DNA from: Clostridia bacterium
GTDB lineage: Bacteria; Bacillota; Clostridia; Christensenellales; UBA1242
DNA length: 64,000 bases
NCBI GenBank assembly: GCA_022793335.1
Contig: JAAWCQ010000009.1
Coordinates: 124,001 to 188,000 of the forward strand
Direction of reading: 5' to 3'
Positions 44,979-57,000 of the stretch are shown here, one piece after another. A model generated the notes under the pieces. It had not been told where the DNA came from. It saw only the letters and a program-made list of their open reading frames with translations, and made no database searches. The translations under genes were made by a program, and so were the position numbers. Position 1 is the first letter of the stretch, and every line of letters starts with the position of its first letter.

Positions 44979-45051
44979 GAAAAGATTGGTGCATTTTATC
45001 GACTAGCAAAGTTTTTTTGACAACTTCTAAAACCATTTTAAATAAAAAACA

Positions 45052-45075
45052 CACTAAAAACCTTCCTTTTTAGTG
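45052..45075 (-). terminator. uvrB terminator
   Basis: On the minus strand CACTAAAAA pairs with TTTTTAGTG (45067-45075 with 45052-45060) around a 6-base loop, followed by TGTTTTTT. It lies between uvrB and uvrA. Confidence 0.72.
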
Positions 45076-45121
45076 CATTTTTTAAATAAACTGATTTAAA
45101 TATAGATTTTTAAAAATTATC

Positions 45122-47074
45122 TCATCTTCCATTCAATCTTTTTCGCAGTTTTTGAATTTCATTGCGAAGCTCGATTGCCCTTTCAAAGTCAAGCGCCCCT
45201 GACGCCACTTTCATCATAGCAGTAAGTTTTTCTATCTGCTCAGGAATTTCTTCCTTTTTCAATCTTTCTGTAGACACCTTCTTAGTAATTTCCAAAGTAT
45301 TTTTAATCTCTTTTTTAATTGTCTGAGGTATTATTCCATGTGCTTTATTAAAATCTTCTTGCAATTTTCTTCTCTTTTCCGTTGTTTCAATTGCTCTTTT
45401 CATAGAGTCTGTTATCACATCTGCAAACATTATCACATGTCCATTTGCATTTCTTGCAGCTCTTCCTATCGTTTGAATAAGTGCGCCTTCGCTTCTTAAA
45501 AAGCCCTCTTTGTCAGCATCAAGTATGCAAACCAGCTCCACTTCTGGCATATCAAGTCCCTCTCTCAAAAGATTTATTCCTACAAGCACATCAAACTCAC
45601 CCGCTCGCAACCCATTGACGATCTCCACTCTTTCCATAGTGTCAATTTCAGAATGCATATACTTGGTTTTGAAGTTGTGTTCTTGCAAATATGTCGTCAA
45701 ACTCTCCGCCATTTTCTTAGTAAGCGTTGTCACAAGCACTCGGTATCCACGCTTGATGGTCTTAGTTATTTCAACCATCAACTCTTCAATTTGATTTTTA
45801 ATAGGTCGCACTTCAATAAGCGGGTCTAACAGTCCAGTCGGTCTTATTACTTGTTCGACCACCTGCCCAGCATTTGCGAGCTCATATTTCGCAGGAGTCG
45901 CTGACACATACATAACCTGACCAAGTTTTTGACAAAACTCGTCAAAAGTAAGCGGTCTGTTGTCTCTAGCAGCATCAAGTCTGAAACCATACTCAACAAG
46001 CGATTGCTTTCTTGCTTTGTCACCATTATACATAGCACGAATTTGAGGCAAAGTCATGTGACTTTCATCAATTATGGTCAAAAACCCTTTTGGGAAATAA
46101 TCAATTAAGGTATATGGAGCCTCGCCTGGCACTCTTCCGTCAAAATATCTTGAATAGTTTTCAATGCCACTGCAAAAACCAACCTCTCTCATCATTTCAA
46201 TATCATAGGCAACTCTTTGACCAATACGCTCAGCCTCAATGAGCTTTCCCTCATTCTCAAAATCTTTTATTGCAATTTCTCTGTCTTCTTCAATCTGCTT
46301 TAATGCCCGCTCCATTCTATCTCTTCCAACTGCATAATGCGTTGCCGGAAAAATGGCCACATATTTAAGCTCATTGATGAGATTACCACTTACTGGCTCA
46401 AAATTATATATTTTTTCAACCTCGTCTCCAAAAAACTGCACTTTGATTGCAAGCTCTGACTGACTGGCTGGAAATATGTCTAAAGTGTCACCCTTAACTC
46501 TGAAAGTTGATCTCTTGAAATCAATGTCATTTCGCGTGTATTGAATATCAATGAGACGCGATATAACCTCATCTCGATCAACCATATCCCCCTCACGCAA
46601 AGAAATGTGCAAGTTGTAATATTCCTCAGGGTTTCCAAGACCATAAATACAAGATACTGACGCTACAATAATCACATCATCTCTTTCAAGTATGGATGAA
46701 GTCGCACTCGCTCTAAGCTTGTCAATTTCATCGTTGATTGCCATATCTTTTTCAATATAAGTGTCAGAAGAAACAATGTATGCCTCTGGCTGATAATAAT
46801 CATAGTATGATACAAAATATTCCACTCGATTGTGTGGAAAAAATTCACGAAACTCATTGCAAAGCTGTGCAGCTAGGGTCTTGTTGTGCGCAATTACCAG
46901 CGTCGGCTTTTTCATCTTTTGTATTAAATTTGCCATTGTAAAAGTCTTTCCGCTTCCAGTTACGCCAAGCAAAACCTGTTCTTTCAAACCCTCATTAAAC
47001 CCTTCAACCAACTTTTCAATAGCTTCCGGCTGGTCACCCGCAGGAGCATACTTAGACACTAAATCAAATTCCAT
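45122..47074 (-). CDS. uvrB: Excinuclease ABC subunit B
   Basis: The 650-aa helicase-like subunit receives damage from UvrA and recruits UvrC. It opens with [15 protein letters not shown] and Walker [11 protein letters not shown]. The beta-hairpin region follows ([11 protein letters not shown]), then [10 protein letters not shown] as the DEAD-box-like motif [16 protein letters not shown] and TIGRAARN. The C-terminal UVR motif near residues 612-648 binds UvrC. The length is normal. AAAGGAAA lies before the ATG. No promoter could be fixed with confidence. Confidence 0.98.
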   Translation of the reverse strand: MEFDLVSKYAPAGDQPEAIEKLVEGFNEGLKEQVLLGVTGSGKTFTMANLIQKMKKPTLVIAHNKTLAAQLCNEFREFFPHNRVEYFVSYYDYYQPEAYIVSSDTYIEKDMAINDEIDKLRASATSSILERDDVIIVASVSCIYGLGNPEEYYNLHISLREGDMVDRDEVISRLIDIQYTRNDIDFKRSTFRVKGDTLDIFPASQSELAIKVQFFGDEVEKIYNFEPVSGNLINELKYVAIFPATHYAVGRDRMERALKQIEEDREIAIKDFENEGKLIEAERIGQRVAYDIEMMREVGFCSGIENYSRYFDGRVPGEAPYTLIDYFPKGFLTIIDESHMTLPQIRAMYNGDKARKQSLVEYGFRLDAARDNRPLTFDEFCQKLGQVMYVSATPAKYELANAGQVVEQVIRPTGLLDPLIEVRPIKNQIEELMVEITKTIKRGYRVLVTTLTKKMAESLTTYLQEHNFKTKYMHSEIDTMERVEIVNGLRAGEFDVLVGINLLREGLDMPEVELVCILDADKEGFLRSEGALIQTIGRAARNANGHVIMFADVITDSMKRAIETTEKRRKLQEDFNKAHGIIPQTIKKEIKNTLEITKKVSTERLKKEEIPEQIEKLTAMMKVASGALDFERAIELRNEIQKLRKRLNGR

Positions 47075-47146
47075 AAAATTTCCTTTGTTAAATTTGTTTA
47101 TATACTTATTTTACAATAAACTTCAAAAAAACACAAATCATTCACT

Positions 47147-47506
47147 CTATTTAAATATTGCTTTTAATATCAAACCAAACACAAAGCTGACCGTCGCAAG
47201 AAACATACTTCTAAGCACCAACATCATAAGCGCTTTCTTTTGTTTTCGCGAATCGGCTAAATAGGTCTGCCCCTTTTTCTTAAGTTTAACGCAATAATAA
47301 TATCCATTCTTGCTGTCAGAAACAACAAAATCAATATAGTTTTGAAGCGATAATCCCGTCATTATCTCATCAATCTCACTGACCGATAAAATGACTTTAT
47401 TGCATACCTCTTTTGCAATATCATGCGGAGAAATAAGATATGTTTTCTTTCCAGTACATACCTTGCATAAATATCTTAAAACCAACTTCTCCTTGCGCTC
47501 TTGCAT
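47147..47506 (-). CDS. Small protein with winged-helix-like N-terminus and C-terminal membrane anchor (119 aa)
   Basis: Residues 1-85 look like a small winged-helix domain: KLVLRYL, a Ser-initiated helix with EIDEIMTGLSLQNYI, then a YYYCVKLKKKG hairpin. One membrane helix at about 95-116 ends the protein. It shares this plan with the divergent gene at 47726: the start (KLVL), the central EIDEIMTGL/GLDNILIYL region, QNYIDF/QEYISI, and the C-terminal helix. No Shine-Dalgarno sequence is visible before the ATG. Function is unknown; a tail-anchored regulator is possible. Confidence 0.7.
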   Translation of the reverse strand: MQERKEKLVLRYLCKVCTGKKTYLISPHDIAKEVCNKVILSVSEIDEIMTGLSLQNYIDFVVSDSKNGYYYCVKLKKKGQTYLADSRKQKKALMMLVLRSMFLATVSFVFGLILKAIFK

Positions 47507-47725
47507 ATAATCATCATTTTATTGACTTTTTTTAATAAAAAAATACTAAAAAATAATGAATTTGCTACAAAATCTATGAAAATATTATTCAACCAAACTT
47601 AACCCCTCTGCAATAAACACTTACTTAAAAAATCAAAACAGAATTAAATATAAACCCAACCTTACCAAGAATTTAAATACAAGTGAAAATGTTTATAATA
47701 AACAAAATTGGTCAAAAATTAAGAC

Positions 47726-48097
47726 ATGCTTGACATAAAGTCAAAACTAGTTTTAAAAATATTGGCTAAAGAATGCCCGAATGGCTCCTTCAAAATTGTG
47801 GAGTCGAAGGACATTATTTCTGCCATGCCCAGTAAATATCGCGTAGACTTTGATGGCTTAGATAACATTTTAATTTACCTCGAACGCCAAGAATATATAT
47901 CCATCAAATACGATGATGATGGAGTTTATTGCCTGTGCGTGCTGCCGTTTGGGAGTGAGGTACTAGAGACAGAGAAGGAACAAAAAAGTAAGGGAGCAAT
48001 GCCCCCTCACTTTTTAAAGCAACTAACGCTAAACTTTCTAACAGCCCTAGCCGCCAACGCAATAGCCCTTCTTATAGCTTACTTTTTATTTAAATAA
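47726..48097 (+). CDS. Paralogous small protein with winged-helix-like N-terminus and C-terminal membrane anchor (123 aa)
   Basis: The plan is the same as in the 119-aa divergent neighbour: a compact N-terminal domain (residues 1-80 with KLVLKILAKE, LDNILIYLERQEYISIKY and GVYCLCVL), a charged linker, and a C-terminal helix at about 101-122. A TATAAT at 47694-47699 gives a likely start near 47706, but the short leader lacks a Shine-Dalgarno sequence. The stop codon overlaps the stop of the convergent giant gene by eight bases. Function is unknown. Confidence 0.7.
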   Translation: MLDIKSKLVLKILAKECPNGSFKIVESKDIISAMPSKYRVDFDGLDNILIYLERQEYISIKYDDDGVYCLCVLPFGSEVLETEKEQKSKGAMPPHFLKQLTLNFLTALAANAIALLIAYFLFK

Positions 48098-51000
48098 CTA
48101 TATAATAATTATAAAGATTAAAGAAAGTTTGAACTTTGTCACAATAGTTTACATTTTCTGAGCTACCATCTAAATCTATTGATTTTCTTTCATTTCCTTC
48201 TTTATAAGTAATAGGCCCTTTAGGATTTGGTTCTGTAGAAACTCTTCGGTTATTAGTATTCTGCGAACTTAAATCTAAATAACTTCGACCAAAATAATCA
48301 ATCATCTTTGCTCTTTGAATTAAGCCATTATCTCCATCATTTTGTGTGACATCTATTGAGATTGTAGATCCTGCAAAGTTTTCAGAGATTCCATTTTTAC
48401 CTTTTACCATACCTTTGTATGCATTAGTAAAATTAACGCCAGAAAAACTTTTTTTGCCACCTGCACCACCATTTCCGCCTTTTCCTAAAACGATCAATCC
48501 ATTATTTGAAATTTTTATTTTATCAGAAGCAGAAATTGAAACCGCTGTTTGACCTTTTTCTCCATTACTTGTTTTTTGACTTTGACCGCTTTTCCCTGAA
48601 GCTGTAACTATAACGCCAAAATTCAAAATATTATTTTGATTATCTGCAGATTTTTCATTAAAAGTATCTACTTCCCTCATTAAATATACTTTATAGTACT
48701 TTTCACCATTCTCTTCATCAGTATAACCTGACAAAGCGTTAATAGCAACATAGTTATTGAAAGAATCAACTTTACACTTCCCATTTATCAAAATAGATGT
48801 TTGATCAGTCCTTTGAATATTAACTGCTGAGCCATAAGCTGAAACTTTGTATAAATAATTATCCTTCAAATTATCTCCAGAAGTTGCTTTTGTATTTATA
48901 AATGCTTGAGTTCCATATATTTGACCTAAGAAATTGATATTACTAATAAATGAAAACTCAGGTTCAGAATCTTCAACTTCACTTCTTACTAATTCATCAA
49001 AAAATGCACCATTATAGTAAGAAATTGAATATCCATTTCCTATAATATTATATTTATCTGATTTTGCGTTAATATTGTCTATAAAAGAAATATCTTCAGT
49101 TAAAATTATATCTCGAGCGGCATCAGCATCATTTATTGAGACATTATCAATTTTTTGCTCACCAGTACCAACTAATTTTGCAATAAGATTAAGTATGCTT
49201 AGATCTTCCTTATCTCTTAAATAAATTTCCATACTACCTTCTGCTTTTGAGAATAGATTTTTACTTTTTATATTTCCTTCCAAATCCATTCCTTTATAAC
49301 TGAAAGTTTCTTTTATTACATTATAACTTGGCACTTTAAATTGAGAATACTCAACTTCATAAACTCGTACATTTGTTTCTAAAATAGTTTCTTTTTCAGC
49401 TTTTGAATAATCAAAACCTTTATATTCTCTTTCTAAAGATTTTTCTACATTATAATCGCCTTTAATATATAAATAACTTGCTGACTTTGTTAATGAAATA
49501 TTCTCACCAGTTATAGGATCTTTAATTGTTCCAATAGTTTTTGGAATTTTTCTTTCACCTATTAAATCTCTATAATCATTAACTTTAGGCAGATTATTTA
49601 AATTGATTTTTCCAGAAGTTGTTTTGCCTATATACTCGCTTAATTTTTGAACATTTTTTGTTAGCCCACTTGGATTTCCAAGGAAATAAATTTCTTCAGC
49701 CTCCACAACCTGTTGTCCAGGAATTTGAATTTCTTCGCCTTCATCGTCTGTATCTTTAGTATACAATAAGTTTCCTTTTTCGTCATAATAAACAACATAA
49801 GTATATTTTTTACTAGACAAATCATATTTGACTTTATAGATTGGATTTCCATCTATATAATATGTTTTTTCACGAACAGTTGTTTCCTGCCCATCTTCAG
49901 TTGTATCTACAGTTTCTATATCTTCTACCTCAATCAAAGTATAGTTGCCTTTTTTGTCACTATATTCTCTTTGAATAGATTTTAAAGTTAAACTAGCATC
50001 ACTTGTAGATGTTGATGGCAAATATTCTACATTTATATAATGATATTTTTGGTTTTTATCTTTTAAAAGCAAATTATACTCATAAGTTTCATCTATATTA
50101 TTAGATTTAGTTAAATAACCCGATTTATAACTTGCTAAAATTCTATATTCACCAGTAATCTGTCCACTTAATGGTTGAAAGTGCGTCATAGCAGCAGTCA
50201 TTCCTGAATATGCTATTGTATTTGCGCCATCTTTAATCATTTTAAAATCATAATATAATTGTTCTGATTGTTTATTATGAAAAGTTACTCCATGACGTGA
50301 TTCATTTACATTAGGGAAATTAGATGTATAAGTTTCAGATAAAGATATAGTTAATTCACCTTTATATACAACAGCACCATTAAATGTATAAGAAACTAAA
50401 TTATTTGCATTTGAATCTATTTCTATTTGAATATCATTTCCTATTCTTGTAAATATAATACCATTTTTATTTAATGAACTAGTACCTAAAATTTCATTAT
50501 TATATTTCCAAACTTTTTCCAACTCTCTCGATAAAGTAATATAATCTTCAGTAGATACTTTTCCATTTATATCTTTAAGATATATTATTGTATTTTCTGA
50601 AATATTTTTAAACTGATCTGAAAGTATAAATTTTTGATCAAAATCATTCACAATAAAACTAATATCATTGTTCATATACTCTTGTATAGTGCTTTGCGAA
50701 TCACTATGTATAGATTTCATTAAGAAACTATTTTCAGATTTTACTTCAATATCATACGAATTACCCTTTATAATAATTCGATTTGAAGAAAATGCCAACC
50801 TGTTTATACCTGTTTTGCTTCTATTAAACCCAAACAAAACTTTATTATTTTCCAATCCAATCATCTCTTGATAATTTTGATTAATATTCAATGTCACTAA
50901 GTATCCTCCATTACTAAATGAGTCTACTGACGCAACATTTGAAATTGCTTTTCCATAATTCAAATTTTTATCAACAGTTGTTGTCTCACTTGCTGTATAT

Positions 51001-54000
51001 GTAGCATCTACATAACGATATTCCGTGAAAGATTTATCATTATTTAAAGAAATATACCTAGGTGTTCCACCAATTTTTACCGATCTTGAATAATATATGT
51101 TTGTTTTTGTAAAACGGTCAATTAAAATTTTAACATCTTCTGCAAAACTTTCTTGATTTTCGAATCTTTTTCCTTCATCTTGTTTATTTGCTGTATTTTG
51201 AGAATTAGGATTTTTAAAATCATTCTGAACATTTACTAAAAACTCATCACCTTTTGAATTATAGAGCGTTAAATTCGGAACATAAGTAAAAATTCCAGAG
51301 CTTGATTGAATATCTCCATTTAATTTATCTTCATCTTTATAAAATAAGTAAATAAAATTATCATCTCCATCAGAAGGTTCGTTAGTAACGTCATATTTTT
51401 TCTTTGATAATCTTATAACATTGTCAATAAATTGACCGTTATAATAGACTGAATAATCTTCTAATTCCCTATAGCTAAAATCTGGAATATAAACACCAAA
51501 CGAAGTATAATCTGTCCAATAATATTTTAAGTTATCCAAATCTATTTTAAAATCTTCTTTATAATCCAAAGTCACCGTTGTCTTATAATCACCTTCTATT
51601 TTGTTTACACTAAATATATCATAATTTACACATGTATATTTTTTATCACCTTCTATAGTTTGATAAATATTTTTAATTTTAGCATTTACACCAGCCTTTC
51701 CATTCACTGATTCTACTTTTATATTATAATAATCAATATTATTTATAAATGGAAGTGAGTCTTCTCCTTCAGAAAGGTATTTCAATGTCTCATTTTTAGA
51801 ATAAATACCAGCTGAGAAAATTTTTGTCATATTGTTTCTATTTGCCAAATAATATGACTTATTATTTATGGTAATAGTATCTGCATTTTCATTTCCATCT
51901 TCTAAACTTCTTGTTTTTTCTTTTAAGTCATTATTGTTTTCTTTAATAACATTACTTGAGCCAACAATATTTGAAATTTTATATTTATCAACATAATTAG
52001 ATTTATCATTCTTATTATTTCCTGAATACACTAAATTATAATATATATCTCCTCCATTTGACATAACAGAAGCAACTAAATCATTATACCCAGTTTTTAT
52101 CGTTTTTGCTTTAGTATCACTGGCAACAGAGATTTTGTTATATTCACCTCCTTTATCGTTCCAATAAACTTGTACATCATCGCCATCTGTTCCAAAATCT
52201 TGATCATACCTATCACGTACAACTTCATACTTAAAATTTAAATTATAATTGCTTGAAAATTCAATTATGTAAGATAAAGGAATATTAAGTTCATTTGTTG
52301 ACAATGTCTTAATTCTTGTAGTTTGTCCTTCCTCAGCGCTATCTGCTATTTCTTGATTACCCACATGTCCAAATTCTTGGATTTTTCCTTTTTTAGGAGC
52401 TAGCAATTTTATTGAGTATTCAAAACAATTAAATGTGTAATAATGATCCCACCAAGGTATCACCCACCAGTGAAATGCAAAATAATAGTTTTTAGTAAAT
52501 AAATTATAAACTTCTTCAACAAAACCTTGAGAATTTAAAGTTTCTAAAATTTCCTCTAAATCTTTAGAATAAATTACAGCATTATTTTCGAGTGCAGAAC
52601 CATTACTATATATTGTAGAGGTGTCATTATAATTGCCTTTACTTAATTTAATACTACTCTCTGTAATAATAGTATCTTTCTTCTGTGTACCAATGCCATA
52701 AGAATAAACATTTCTATTAGAAACTTGTTTTAGAACTAACTTATAATCAGTTTCAATTATTGGTTTTTTTCCAATCTTTCCGTTTGAAGTTTGATTCATC
52801 TTTCTATTATCATCTTTTAAATAAGATGATTCTTCTCTCCAATAACTTCCATCCCAATACCACTTATGATCTGGATTTTTACCCAACGCTTCTACAGTGC
52901 CTTCGTTATAACATCCATTTACAACACCATTTGCAGCATAACCTATGATACCACCCGCATAAGCAGCATGATTACCAATAGTTTTTTGTTGTTCTCCAAA
53001 GCATGTATCTGTTTCTGAAACACCAAAATTATATTTTGTATTATTAGAGGATCCCACATTGTTTTTGTTTCCTGATTTAATCATACCAGAGTTATAACTA
53101 TTAACAATATTGCCACCATGCATATAGCCAACTAGACCACCTGTAAAGAATTTTCCCTTTGCAGTTGAAACTTGTGAGCCACTTGCATAATTACCTAGTA
53201 CAGAAGTTGCATTATAACTATATGATATTTCACTCTCACCATACATAACGCCAACGAGACCGCCAAGTGCTAATACTGTTCCATTGTTATCAGTTTCATT
53301 ACTATCTTTCGTTCTTGCATTGATTGGTCCATAGTTTGAACAATATTTCAACTTACTATCTTTGATTATTCCGGCTAAACCACCTGCAGCAAGTGTTTTA
53401 GATTGTACGATTCCACTTATTTCTGCAATATTATTGATTACGCTTAATTCTGAACCTATTATTGTTTGTGCTAATGCCCCGAATTTAGAGATATTAAATA
53501 CAATATTTAAATTCCCAGACAAAAATATATTTGATAATTTAGCATTTTTAATTTCCAATGCAATCGCAGGAGTATGTTGTAATTCTATATTTGTAAGACG
53601 TAAATTTATAATAAAAGCATTGTTATCATTTAATTCTTTATTTTCATCATATACCTTAGTAAATAATGTTTGCTTAATGAAATTTATAGTTTTATTCTGA
53701 CCATCAAATTTACCTTCAAACTCAAAGTCTGTTTCATCTTCTTTTTGCGTATTATAATCTTCTGTCAAATTATCTACTACTTTCTCTAGATCAATGTCGT
53801 ATTTTAAAATGAAATTAGTAGTAAATTTATCGTCAGCATCTTCATGTTTATTAAATTCTTGATAGATTGTTTGTCTATTCGTAAGGATAGCAGCATTTGG
53901 TATCATATAGAAACAATCGAATCCTAAATAATTAAATTTGTCTTCATCATTTCCTTCACTGTTTTTATATGTTGTTTGTGGTGCATAACCATTTGGAAGT

Positions 54001-57000
54001 CTAACATATTTATTTTCTTGTATATATTTATCATATAATTCGAAATTTTTTAAATTTCCATTTTCAAACGCCGTGTTAAGATTTATATCTTGTTTATCAT
54101 AAGTTTCAAATGTTTGTCCTTCATTTAAAAGTCTTTCGAGTTTCGTCATTGAAGCTTTTGTAGTCTTTCCATTCTCTGTTTTTACGCTGTTGTCATGATA
54201 CGCAAATGACGATGGCTTTAAATATTGATATTTTAAAGTTGGATATCCATAATTATAAGATTTATCTGATACCCATTTATCATTCACTATTTTTGTCAAA
54301 TCCGAATATTTGAGAGGTTTTATATATTCCCCAGCATTAACTGATCCCGTCTTTGCTTTTGGTATCTCATCATTAGTAAACCTAGCACTCCAGTAATTTA
54401 AAGCATCATAATCAAAGTAACAATTGAGATACTCACGACGCCATCCTTCAATATTCGCTGTTGCACCATAACCAAACACATCAACTATAGCATTTGTATC
54501 CATTTCATTTGATGCATTTGTATAATCCATTAAATCTAATTTACCTATTGCGTAGCAATTTCTAACATAAGAATAATCTTGAGAATTTGCAAATGCATAT
54601 ACATTTGTTGTTATATATGAAGTGATACTTCCAGAAGCATAGGTATTTTCAATAAGTTTATTATTTTCAGTATCTTCTATTCTAACAATTCCAAACACAC
54701 CATTAGAAGTATTTTTACCTGCACGATAAATTATATCTAAGTCGGTTGAGCAATCGAAAATTCTTCCTGATTTTAATACACCAACAAGACCAGAAACAAT
54801 TGGACTTGTGTTTCCTCCAACATCAAATGTACCTTTAACATTGATTGCATAAAGAGTACTATTTTCTTGCATCTCTTTTACGAGAGGTGCAACTATATCA
54901 TTGTCATCATCTTCAGTCAATTCATAATCAACGGAAACATCTAAAACCATACCAGAAACAAATGAATGTCCTGACAATGTGTCAATAATAGAAGATATTT
55001 TTGCTTTATTTCCTTCATATTTAATTTCTTGGCTTGAGCCACCAATAATTGCAATATTTTTAAGATTATTTGTTTCACTATCTTCAAGACGAATTTGTCC
55101 ATCGCTTGATCCATTGAATACTCCACCTTCAACAACATAATAACTCATACCGTTAAAGGTCTCAACTTTCTTCATTTGAGTATTAGTTTCATAGACCGCT
55201 GGATTTAACTTTTGTCCAACAACTTTATTATCAGATATTTTTTTTCCAGTCGATAACAACAAATGACTGATTTCAGTATCATTTCCTTGCCAATTGTATC
55301 CACGATAACCGTTACTATAGTTGTAACCAATATCAATACCACACTCGTCATTTGCAAGAGCAACGGCATGGTTGTAGTAATTTGATGAAGTTGTTGTAGT
55401 CGTAATTCCGTCTCCAAACAAAGCATTTGCCGTGCCTGTAGTTGTACTATACTTAGCGTTGTGAGTAGTAGTCAAAGAATAATTACTGTCAATTTGGAAA
55501 TCTAGCTCATTTGATTCATTAGCTCCAAATTTTCCAACCAATCCACCAAAAGTATATGAATTTAATTTAAAAAACGTTTGATCATACTCAACAAAAACAT
55601 CACCATAGTTTATATTTGAAGCCATAACTAAATTCTTTATTGCGTCATTTCCAGATGTAACATCTTGTGAATCTGTAGTTGTGGCTACTTCACCAACAGT
55701 ACCACCAGCGATTATTGAAGCTTCTAGGCTGTTTGCTCCATAAACTTTTGCAACTCCACCAAAAGAAGTGTTTACAATACTTAAACCATTTTTATGGTCT
55801 CCAGCAATAGCATTAAATTTTGCAACTATTCCACCAAAAATTAAATTTTTGCTGTTTGAATAAACTGCACCATCAAACTGAGCCATTTGGCTACCTGAAG
55901 CAATCTTATTTACTCCACCTTTGTTTATGCAACCAACAAAACCACCTACATTCATTCTTGTTGCGTTACTACTATCTACATAAATCTCTGTATCAGATTT
56001 GATATCACCTGAAATTTTTATTGATCCTTCTGTATAACCTAAAATAGAGCCAATATTAACAGCATCTGTTTCTGTAATTTGTTCTGTGCCTGTGTATTTT
56101 ATTCTAAATGAATTCACTTCTTTTTCAGTAGTAAGTTTGTTTATGCTTATTTCACCACCAACAGACAATGTTCCGCCTTGCGCATAACCAACTACACCAC
56201 CAACATAAGAATGCTTATTTACATTTATAAGAGAATTTGAAATGTCTTGATTATTTTTATCTAGTTTATAAACACCTGTAAGTTTTTCTTTTTCAGAAGA
56301 CAAAAGATAGTTATCTCCACTATTTGTACCGCTTGTAACACTAAAATTTATTGATTCAACATTTGTTACTCCAAAAGCTGGTCCAAGTTTACCTACAATT
56401 CCACCTGCATAAAGATTGCCTACAGAGAAATCCTTATTAACAAACAAATATGATTTTACATTTGAAGTTGCCATGTCTAATGTCTTGTTACTTCTGCTAG
56501 CACCAAGATTTCCAACAATGCTTCCTACGGCCAAGTCATTTGCAACATTTGTATTCACATTAAATGCAACAAATATTGATTTTTTCTGAGTAATTGATAT
56601 TTTATCTAAGCTTGTAAAACCTCCTTTACCCATTTTGCCAATATATCCACCCATGTAAACATTGTTTACTGGGCTTGTGCCTGAAAGTGAAATATGGGTA
56701 ATATCCGCCGTAGCATTAGTTGAAGCCACATCTGAAAGTTTCTTTAAATCATCAAGCTCAAAGGTTAATGTTTTTTCACCACCTTCGGCATAAACTATAC
56801 CAGTATAACCACCTAAATAATAATCGGTGATACTTTGGAATCCATTATTTACAACTGAAATTAAGTCACCATACCATCTTATGTCCACTTTTTCAAGAGT
56901 AGAAGATGTATTGGTTGAATTATGTGAAATTTCTCCTGAAACCAAACCAGCATTAAGAGAAATACCCTCAACACCAGCATCTCTGCTTATGTTTTGGTCT

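Noticed and set aside
46830-47264. 144-codon + strand ORF over the uvrB start
   Set aside because: It overlaps uvrB and the 119-aa gene on the other strand, with no ribosome binding site or sensible composition.
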